DNA of 5,013 bases from Klebsiella pneumoniae (GTDB lineage: Bacteria; Bacteroidota; Bacteroidia; Flavobacteriales; Flavobacteriaceae), in contig CALPPA020000165.1 of NCBI GenBank assembly GCA_943325355.2, positions 1 through 5,013 of the forward strand. Direction: 5' to 3'. Below are positions 1-4,749 of the stretch, one piece after another; the first letter of the stretch is position 1; each line of letters begins with the position of its first letter. A program made the translations under genes and the position numbers. Under the pieces are notes generated by a model, which did not search any database, was not told the DNA's origin, and worked only from the letters and a program-made list of their open reading frames with translations.

Positions 1-935
1 AGGCTATTCGACTTTTTAAAACTTTCTACATCCTGCTCTATTCCATCTAACTCTTGGGTAATCAAAAGCAATCTATCAGCGATAAACTTAGACGTGTTTT
101 CAGATATAAAATTTTTATCAGCAGCAGCATCATTATTGTAAATTTGAATCAATTTGTCAAGAAAAATCTCTGCTCTTTTAACAATCGGATCGGTTATAGA
201 AATTTCGACCACACTACTGGTTTTACTAATTGGATTAACCTTAATTCTTCTCAAATACCCCCGAACAACTTCATCAATAGGGGATACACTGATATCAATT
301 GACTGAAAATCTTTACTTATTAATTTATTTACAACGATAGGTTTCGTTACTATAAAATCCCCAATTGAAGTAGCAATAATTTCACCGTAACGATATTCTT
401 TTTTATTTTGAGCAAGCACTGGAACCTCTAAAGATTTTATTTTACTTTCTAGAGTAAAAGAGTTGGGAGTTAGTGAAACAAAATTCAACAGCATTCTACT
501 CTTGAAAAAATCAGGTTTCTGATTGATAAAATCAACTATAATAGGAGTGTCTTTATAAGCTTCAGTACTTTTTACATTCCCATAAGCAATCAAACCAACA
601 TTCAATTTTAGCGCCTTAACCGTACTTTCGACTAAAGTTCTCGACTTCAAAATTTCGACTTCATTGTCCACATTACTTTTCAAAGCGCTCCCCAATCCCA
701 AATCAGAAAATGCAGATAATTCGGAGAGCATCCCGCCTTTCTTCTCATCTTTCACTAATATCGTAGTACTGGCTTGATATTGTGGCGTGGAATATCTAAG
801 ATAAACATAAGCGACTGAAAGACAAAGAAAAGCGCCCAAAATAAACCATTGCCAATGGATGAGATATTTTTCTAAAACCATTCTTAAATCAAAATCATCT
901 TTTTGATCGTCCTCGAACATAAAATTATTATTCAT
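1..935 (-). CDS. wzc: Wzc-type polysaccharide co-polymerase / tyrosine autokinase, N-terminal part (truncated by window edge)
   Basis: I translated this frame by hand from the ATG at 935-933. It stays open for 311 codons and leaves the window at base 1. The N-terminus is short, acidic and cytoplasmic (MNNNFMFEDDQKDD). A first membrane helix follows at about residues 29-46 (WQWFILGAFLCLSVAYVYL). Next comes the Wzz-type motif in which a Pro-x-Tyr-x-Ala stretch (PQYQA, 51-55) leads into a beta strand, TTILVKDEK. The periplasmic region continues to the edge and ends in a charged helical segment (about 270-311) typical of the coiled-coil arm. Known family role: inner-membrane octamers control polymer length and couple to Wza, and a C-terminal kinase domain phosphorylates its own tyrosine tail. 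The second membrane helix, Walker motifs and Tyr tail are outside the window, so the kinase domain is inferred; a plain Wzz chain-length regulator is the alternative. Only 9 nt separate it from wza, so the two are almost surely co-transcribed. Confidence 0.9.
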   Translation of the reverse strand, partial: MNNNFMFEDDQKDDFDLRMVLEKYLIHWQWFILGAFLCLSVAYVYLRYSTPQYQASTTILVKDEKKGGMLSELSAFSDLGLGSALKSNVDNEVEILKSRTLVESTVKALKLNVGLIAYGNVKSTEAYKDTPIIVDFINQKPDFFKSRMLLNFVSLTPNSFTLESKIKSLEVPVLAQNKKEYRYGEIIATSIGDFIVTKPIVVNKLISKDFQSIDISVSPIDEVVRGYLRRIKVNPISKTSSVVEISITDPIVKRAEIFLDKLIQIYNNDAAADKNFISENTSKFIADRLLLITQELDGIEQDVESFKKSNS

Positions 936-944
936 AAAAAATAT

Positions 945-1754
945 TTATTTTGATGTAGTAACTATTAATGTAATTAAAGTAATGACCAAAGAAGTTATCG
1001 AGATGATAACACCTGTATTTGCACCTACTGCAGCTCCATTGATACGTACTTTATTGGGTTCTACATAAACCACGTCATTTTGTGCCAAATAATAAAAAGA
1101 GGAATTGATAAAATCAGCCTTGGTGATATCGACCCTATTATAGGATTTTACGCCATTAACTTCTCTAATAATAAGAATATTGTCTCTTTTCCCGTAGATG
1201 GTCAAATCCCTAGCCATACTGATAGCTTCAATTAACGTAATACGATCGGAATTAACAGAAAAAGTGCCTGGATTAGTCACCTCGCCTTGAACCGAAACTT
1301 TAAAATTAGAAAGACGAATGGTGATAATTGGGTTTTTGATGTATTTTGCTATTTTGTCCTCGAGTATCTGCATTACTTCAGAACGAGACAATCCGCCTAC
1401 CTTCAATTTTCCCAAAATTGGAAAATCAATTTGACCAGTAGCATCCACTAAATAAGACTGCACAGATTCTTGCCCTCTTAAAGTCATCATAGTTCCAGTA
1501 CCTACGTTCATTGTTGTAGGAACGCTAATAGCAGTCAAATTAAAAGGAAGTGCTGATTCAGGATCGTCTGCCGAAACAATAATCATCAACAAATCATCGG
1601 GTTGAATTTTTATTTCGTAACTATTTTGCTTTTCCTGAGCTGCCAAGCTATCAATATTTTGATAATAGACACTAGCTTCCCTTGGTGCACAAGAAAATAC
1701 CAGAAGAACTAAAAGAAAAGGGATTGTTTTTTTTACTAAAAAAAAATACTTCAT
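945..1754 (-). CDS. wza: Wza-type polysaccharide export outer-membrane lipoprotein
   Basis: This 269-residue protein begins with a lipoprotein signal: KK at 8-9, a hydrophobic core at 11-20 and a lipobox ending in Cys22 (VFSC). Signal peptidase II would cleave there and the lipidated Cys would anchor it to the outer membrane. The Poly_export domain starts near Tyr46 (YEIKIQPDDLLMIIV) and includes DATGQIDFPILGKLKVGGLS at 104-123. It is followed by an SLBB-type domain from about 151 (VSVQGEVTNPGTF at 153-165) to about 235. The last 22 residues (248-269) form a hydrophobic helix. In E. coli Wza a C-terminal helix forms the outer-membrane pore, so the equivalent role is plausible here. It is shorter than E. 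coli Wza, as is usual for Bacteroidota members, and appears to have fewer SLBB repeats. It sits 9 nt upstream of the Wzc-type gene. A -7 promoter box lies 22 nt before its ATG, so wza-wzc may be transcribed on their own as well as by read-through. Confidence 0.93.
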   Translation of the reverse strand: MKYFFLVKKTIPFLLVLLVFSCAPREASVYYQNIDSLAAQEKQNSYEIKIQPDDLLMIIVSADDPESALPFNLTAISVPTTMNVGTGTMMTLRGQESVQSYLVDATGQIDFPILGKLKVGGLSRSEVMQILEDKIAKYIKNPIITIRLSNFKVSVQGEVTNPGTFSVNSDRITLIEAISMARDLTIYGKRDNILIIREVNGVKSYNRVDITKADFINSSFYYLAQNDVVYVEPNKVRINGAAVGANTGVIISITSLVITLITLIVTTSK

Positions 1755-1776
1755 ATAATTTTATTTTTAAAGTCCA

Positions 1777-1784
1777 CAAATATA
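1777..1784 (-). promoter_or_regulatory. Candidate Bacteroidota -7 promoter box for wza-wzc
   Basis: On the minus strand this reads TATATTTG, a perfect match to the TAnnTTTG -7 element known for the Bacteroidota housekeeping sigma factor. It lies 22 nt before the wza ATG, which would give a leader of roughly 15 nt. I see no convincing TTG -33 element 17-23 nt further upstream, so the call rests on the -7 box and its position. The AT-rich stretch between box and start (CTTTAAAAATAAAATT) fits the Shine-Dalgarno-free leaders usual in this phylum. Confidence 0.5.
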
Positions 1785-1810
1785 TACATTAACAACCTAG
1801 TTTAATAGAA

Positions 1811-1836
1811 TTTGTTGTTGAAATTGACACAACAAA
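1811..1836. repeat. Inverted repeat in the PGT-2/wza spacer
   Basis: Two 8-bp arms, TTTGTTGT (1811-1818) and ACAACAAA (1829-1836), are perfect reverse complements around a 10-nt loop. The hairpin would lie 28 nt beyond the PGT-2 stop and upstream of the wza promoter box. The stem is AT-rich and no run of T follows on the minus strand, so it is not a textbook intrinsic terminator. It could be a weak terminator, an mRNA 3'-end stabiliser or an operator for the wza promoter, or simply chance. Confidence 0.35.
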
Positions 1837-1864
1837 CTACATAAAAACAACCGATAACCAACAA

Positions 1865-2410
1865 CTACCCAAATACCGTTCTGACAATGATTCCGATATC
1901 CCCAAAAAAACTACGGTTGTAATAATACTCTAAATTCATCCGCACCTTATCTGGGAAAATTATGGTGTCATTAAAGGCCAATGGATTTTCTTGCTGTGCC
2001 AACAGCTTTTCTTCGTTTTGATACTTGATAGAAGCTTCACTAGTAATGCCTGGTTTTAGTTCCAATACCTTTCTATATTCTCCTTCTAACAGGTCATAGT
2101 AACCCTGAATATCAGGTCGTGGCCCGACCAAACTCATTTCGCCTTTCAAAACATTCCACAACTGGGGCAACTCATCAATCTTTGTTTGCCGCAAAAATAG
2201 CCCAATTCGGGAAATACGGTTTGTTTGAGGACAGATCGTTTTTAATTTATATATATTAAAAATGCGTCCCCATTGTCCAATTCTTTCTTGTACAAAAAGA
2301 CCGTTCGATTTAGTGTCAAGGCTAGCTGTAATCCAAAAAAAAACAAGAAGCCAACCCGATAATAGCAGCCCAACGAATGAAAAAAATAAGTCAAAAATTC
2401 TTTTTAACAT
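1865..2410 (-). CDS. Monotopic phosphoglycosyl transferase (bacterial sugar transferase), PGT-2
   Basis: This 181-residue protein belongs to the bacterial sugar transferase family (PglC/WcaJ catalytic domain). Such enzymes transfer a sugar phosphate from a UDP-sugar to undecaprenyl phosphate at the cytoplasmic face of the inner membrane, the first step of a repeat unit. The start reads KRIFDLFFS, followed by a re-entrant hydrophobic helix to about residue 30. QERIG (41-45) and IYKLKT (53-58) precede the catalytic Asp79-Glu80 dyad in KIDELPQLWNVLKGEMSLVGPRPD (77-100). KPGIT (119-123) is present, but the usual GWAQxNGR that follows is replaced by SEASIKYQNEE, marking a different subfamily from PGT-1. 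The Ser-Pro break of the re-entrant helix is Ser-Gly (18-19) here. The linker between IYKLKT and the dyad is short. The length suits a minimal stand-alone PGT. The substrate cannot be read from the sequence. Confidence 0.93.
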   Translation of the reverse strand: MLKRIFDLFFSFVGLLLSGWLLVFFWITASLDTKSNGLFVQERIGQWGRIFNIYKLKTICPQTNRISRIGLFLRQTKIDELPQLWNVLKGEMSLVGPRPDIQGYYDLLEGEYRKVLELKPGITSEASIKYQNEEKLLAQQENPLAFNDTIIFPDKVRMNLEYYYNRSFFGDIGIIVRTVFG

Positions 2411-2442
2411 CTAGTGTTGTTTGGTCTTTAAATCAATTTTAA

Positions 2443-2519
2443 ATAGTACTCCCCACTTCTAACTTCAAACACACTTCGTACTTCGTACCTCGTACTTCTA
2501 ACCTCGTACTTCTAACCTC
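2443..2519 (-). repeat. Heptad tandem array after the ATPase gene
   Basis: On the minus strand this spacer divides cleanly into 7-nt units starting 3 nt after the ATPase stop: GAGGTTA, GAAGTAC, GAGGTTA, GAAGTAC, GAGGTAC, GAAGTAC, GAAGTGT, and then more degenerate units to about 2443, eleven in all. The consensus is close to GARGTWM. The first four units form a perfect 14-nt duplication. The array fills most of the 112 nt between the ATPase and PGT-2, and no promoter box is evident for PGT-2 inside it. Confidence 0.85.
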
Positions 2520-2522
2520 ACC

Positions 2523-3716
2523 CTAATACAACAACCCAAACATCCATAAGGGTATCGTTTTCATCATTGGAAATTCGATATCATCTTTTACTACCCAAGC
2601 ATTTTCTAGTCCACTAAGTTGCTTTTGTCCTTTCCCTTTCCCTCCCACTTCAAAGGTATATTTTCCGTTAACGAGAAAATCTCCTTGTTTAGGTAGATGC
2701 ACTTTATGCAAGGGTTGCAATTGCGAAAGAAAAAAAGTTTCGCGAACCGTTCCAATATTGGCTTGTTGTTCAGCAAGTGCGGCTAACAAAGTGGTGTTAT
2801 TCAGGAATATTTTTTCAGGCTTTTGTAACATTGCTGTACTATTGCCAGCCGGAAATAACAGGGAAATTATTTTGGCTTGCTCCAAATAATACAAATAATT
2901 ATTCAAAGAATTTCTGTGAATGCCTATTTTGGCAGACAAGCTCGATATATTGGGTTTAAATGGCACTTGCTGTGCAATCACGTAAACCAGTTGCAATAGT
3001 TTCTTGGCATTTCGGATATCAAAATCTTTTAGTTCTGCCATATCCACTTCTACGATAGTCCGTATCAATTGGTTGATACGCTGGTGAACGGAGGAACTAT
3101 CTTCCAATCCGAAGGGGTAATAACCATAGTTCAAATAATTTCTGAAATGTTCTAATGGTCGAAAACCTTGAGGAATCTTCTTTCTAATTGCATCAGAATC
3201 AAAAAGTAATTCCTGCAAGTCTAGTATCGGAAGATTAATAATGCCAAGCATCGACAAATACTCTCTATAAGACAACCCTTGAAGCTCATACATCAAAGCT
3301 CTTCTGCTCAAATCACCTTCTTGCTTGGAAATATCAATAATGGAAGAACCGGTAAAAATAATTTTTAAATTGGGAAAGAAATCATACACATTTTTAATTT
3401 CGAGCGACCAATTTTTATACTTGTGTACTTCGTCTAAAGCCAAAATGGAACCTCCATTTTTATAGAACTGGTCAACAGTATCTTTTAGGGAATGTTCCGT
3501 AAAGTACAGATCATCCAACGAAAAATAAGCCGCTTTCTCCGTGGCCAAATTTTGTTCTTTTATCCATTGCAACAAAAGCGTTGTTTTGCCAGTTCCTCTT
3601 GCCCCTTTTATACCAATTAAGCGACTATCCCATCGAATGACATCAAATAAATACCGCTTAAAATCAAGATTTGTGCTGGCTATTAATCGTTCTGATTGCT
3701 CTAATAAAGTATTCAT
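2523..3716 (-). CDS. AAA_14/DUF4143-type ATPase
   Basis: The chosen start (MNTLLEQSERL) gives 397 residues. The frame stays open to an ATG at 3770, but those 18 extra residues lie upstream of or across the candidate promoter and look non-coding. Domains in order: an AAA core with Walker A GARGTGKT (38-45), Walker B ILALDE (91-96) followed by VHK, a sensor-like FTGSS (121-125) and an arginine pair at 138-139. A central winged-helix-like region lies at about 238-295. The C-terminal domain contains Asp346 and FEVGGK (355-360), resembling a PD-(D/E)xK fold but with E-V-G-G-K spacing instead of ExK, so nuclease activity is doubtful. Proteins of this type are common in Bacteroidota and mostly of unknown function; DNA binding is inferred from the fold. 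It has no evident polysaccharide role. With its own promoter and repeat arrays in both flanking spacers, it looks like a separate insertion between the two sugar transferase genes. Confidence 0.9.
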   Translation of the reverse strand: MNTLLEQSERLIASTNLDFKRYLFDVIRWDSRLIGIKGARGTGKTTLLLQWIKEQNLATEKAAYFSLDDLYFTEHSLKDTVDQFYKNGGSILALDEVHKYKNWSLEIKNVYDFFPNLKIIFTGSSIIDISKQEGDLSRRALMYELQGLSYREYLSMLGIINLPILDLQELLFDSDAIRKKIPQGFRPLEHFRNYLNYGYYPFGLEDSSSVHQRINQLIRTIVEVDMAELKDFDIRNAKKLLQLVYVIAQQVPFKPNISSLSAKIGIHRNSLNNYLYYLEQAKIISLLFPAGNSTAMLQKPEKIFLNNTTLLAALAEQQANIGTVRETFFLSQLQPLHKVHLPKQGDFLVNGKYTFEVGGKGKGQKQLSGLENAWVVKDDIEFPMMKTIPLWMFGLLY

Positions 3717-3771
3717 ATTGCATATTATATTGTGCAAATATAGAATATAATTACACATCATGATATGCAAT
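3717..3771. repeat. Inverted repeat flanking the ATPase promoter
   Basis: ATTGCATAT (3717-3725) and ATATGCAAT (3763-3771) are perfect 9-bp reverse complements that bracket the -7 box. Related words lie nearby: TGCAAATAT (3733-3741) over the box and ATTTGCAT (3801-3808) further upstream. The arms sit where a repressor could block RNA polymerase, so they are candidate operator half-sites. The AT-rich background makes chance a real alternative. Confidence 0.4.
3735..3742 (-). promoter_or_regulatory. Candidate -7 promoter box for the ATPase gene
   Basis: The minus strand reads TATATTTG, identical to the box before wza and a perfect TAnnTTTG match. It ends 18 nt before the ATG at 3716. A TTG lies 25 nt upstream of the box, slightly farther than the usual -33 spacing. 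The box falls inside the longer reading frame that begins at 3770, which supports the ATG at 3716 as the true start. Confidence 0.5.
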
Positions 3772-3859
3772 TATTGATTTTTTTGAATTATTGACTTTTA
3801 ATTTGCATTATACCAATAGAACCAGTAATTCAACTTACATCAAACCCGCTCCATACTAC

Positions 3860-3943
3860 TACCTTCTCACACTTCACCTCTCACTCATAACCCATAACCC
3901 ATAACCCATAACCTATAACCTATAACCCATAACTGATAACCTC
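3860..3943 (-). repeat. Heptad tandem array after PGT-1 (telomere-like GGGTTAT units)
   Basis: On the minus strand, starting one base after the PGT-1 TAG stop, the sequence splits into twelve in-register 7-nt units: GAGGTTA, TCAGTTA, TGGGTTA, TAGGTTA twice, TGGGTTA three times, TGAGTGA, GAGGTGA, AGTGTGA, GAAGGTA. The core units differ at one or two positions and the far end decays. There is no open frame through it and no spacer/repeat organisation, so it is neither coding nor CRISPR. The rest of the PGT-1/ATPase spacer (3772-3859) is AT-rich with no gene. Confidence 0.9.
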
Positions 3944-3944
3944 C

Positions 3945-4496
3945 CTAATGTTTCACTCCATCACTCTTCAAAACTCTACTAAAAGTTAGCCCAATTATCT
4001 TGATATCAAACCAGAATGATTTACGTTCTAAATATTCTTTTTCAAAAGCTACTTTCTCTTCTAAAGCGATTTCATCTCTTCCATTAATTTGTGCCCAACC
4101 TGTAATGCCTGGTTTGAGTTTATCTACTCCAGCCTGAACCCGCAAAGCCATAAGATCATCTTGATTGTACAGCGCGGGACGTGGCCCTACAAAAACCATT
4201 TCGCCTCTGACTATATTAATCAAATTGGGTAATTCATCAAAACTCAACCTTCGCAACACCTTGCCAATTTTTAAAACATATTGCGAGGGGTTTTCTAATA
4301 AATGAGTCGCCACATTAGGCGTGTGTTTTTTCATACTGCGAAACTTGTAGATGTGGAAAAAAGAATAATTGACACCCACTCTTTTCTGTTTGAAAAAAAC
4401 AGGAACACCATCTTCAACCAAAATGAGTATGGCTACCACTAAAAATAAAGGAGAAAGTAAAAGCAGCATCAGCAGCGATAATATTCTATTCAACAT
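3945..4496 (-). CDS. Monotopic phosphoglycosyl transferase (bacterial sugar transferase), PGT-1
   Basis: This 183-residue protein is a canonical small phosphoglycosyl transferase of the PglC/WcaJ catalytic class, which loads a sugar phosphate onto undecaprenyl phosphate at the inner membrane. The N-terminus is the re-entrant membrane helix with the conserved Ser15-Pro16 break (LLLLSPLFLVVAI). It continues with PVFFKQKRVG (32-41), IYKFRSM (49-55), the catalytic Asp87-Glu88 dyad in SFDELPNLINIVRGEM (85-100), VGPRPA (103-108) and PGITGWAQINGRDE (129-142). The ATG at 4496 is chosen because the frame has a TAA stop four codons upstream. The first few residues usual in the family (KRxxD) are shortened here. 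It follows the epimerase gene, a pairing common in O-antigen and capsule loci, so the epimerase may make the sugar this enzyme loads. That link is inference. Its TAG stop is followed after one base by a heptad array. Confidence 0.95.
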   Translation of the reverse strand: MLNRILSLLMLLLLSPLFLVVAILILVEDGVPVFFKQKRVGVNYSFFHIYKFRSMKKHTPNVATHLLENPSQYVLKIGKVLRRLSFDELPNLINIVRGEMVFVGPRPALYNQDDLMALRVQAGVDKLKPGITGWAQINGRDEIALEEKVAFEKEYLERKSFWFDIKIIGLTFSRVLKSDGVKH

Positions 4497-4541
4497 AATC
4501 GTATTTTATTTCATTTCAACAAATCAACTCAAATCAATCAA

Positions 4542-4555
4542 AAACCTTAAACCTT
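4542..4555 (-). repeat. Short heptad pair upstream of PGT-1
   Basis: Two perfect copies of AAACCTT on the plus strand (AAGGTTT on the coding strand) lie at 4542-4548 and 4549-4555. They resemble the units at the epimerase end of the same spacer. The composite element at 4582-4693 separates the two blocks, so this may be the far remnant of one larger array. The remainder up to the PGT-1 start (4497-4541) is AT-rich, with no clear promoter match. Confidence 0.6.
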
Positions 4556-4581
4556 AAACAATTCACAGATAACCCTTTACC

Positions 4582-4693
4582 CTGAGCTTATTGAAGGGCC
4601 TAACCGACTAAACGATTAAACACCCGAGCGCAGCGAACGGACGAAGTAATTAACCGGTTAACCCGTCACACTGAGCTTGTCGAAGGGCCTAAC
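4582..4693. repeat. Composite intergenic element: paired 23-nt repeat with GC-rich centre and palindrome
   Basis: Copy A (4582-4604) and copy B (4671-4693) are in the same orientation and match at 21 of 23 bases. Both contain CTGAGCTT and GAAGGGCCTAAC. Between them lie a locally GC-rich word at 4623-4646 (CCCGAGCGCAGCGAACGG and onward) and the perfect 12-bp palindrome TTAACCGGTTAA (4650-4661). Words like CTGAGCTTGTCGAAG are, from memory, recurrent intergenic repeats in many bacterial genomes, so this is probably a dispersed REP-like element inserted between the epimerase and PGT-1. No open frame of note crosses it. Confidence 0.7.
4650..4661. promoter_or_regulatory. Perfect 12-bp palindrome TTAACCGGTTAA
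   Basis: This is a perfect dyad with no spacer, lying in the middle of the composite element and about 155 nt upstream of the PGT-1 start. It could be a binding site for a dimeric protein or the tip of a repeat-element hairpin. Nothing in the window identifies a ligand. Confidence 0.3.
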
Positions 4694-4749
4694 AGATTAA
4701 ACCCTAAACCTTTAAACCTCTAAACCCATAACTCAAAACTCATAACCTC
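4690..4749 (-). repeat. Heptad array overlapping the 3' end of the epimerase gene
   Basis: Minus-strand units are GAGGTTA, TGAGTTT, TGAGTTA, TGGGTTT, AGAGGTTT, AAAGGTTT, AGGGTTT and a degenerate last unit before the composite repeat. Most are 7 nt and two are 8 nt. The first unit, 4743-4749, lies inside the coding sequence, and the TGA stop at 4742-4740 is part of the second unit. The opening unit matches the first unit of the other two arrays in this window. Confidence 0.8.

Noticed and set aside
54..302. 82-residue open frame on the plus strand
   Set aside because: It lies antisense inside the long Wzc-type frame, has no recognisable domain and reads as low-complexity antisense translation.
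1811..1836. Intrinsic terminator after PGT-2
   Set aside because: The stem is AT-rich and not followed by a T-run on the minus strand, so it is recorded only as an inverted repeat.
2777..2959. 60-residue open frame on the plus strand
   Set aside because: It is antisense to the well-supported ATPase gene and shows no family features.
2523..3716. Transposase or insertion sequence
   Set aside because: The protein is an AAA_14/DUF4143-type ATPase with no transposase catalytic motif, and I see no terminal inverted repeats or target duplications around it.
3541..3750. 69-residue open frame on the plus strand
   Set aside because: It is antisense to the ATPase Walker A region and promoter, with no supporting motif.
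3717..3770. Extended N-terminus of the ATPase (MHIMMCNYILYL...)
   Set aside because: The extra codons cover the candidate -7 box and inverted repeats, are AT-rich and do not resemble the family N-terminus; the ATG at 3716 fits better.
3860..3943. CRISPR array
   Set aside because: The units are 7 nt and contiguous, without unique spacers, and no cas genes are present.
4369..4557. 62-residue open frame on the plus strand
   Set aside because: It is antisense to the PGT-1 N-terminus and runs into repeat DNA.
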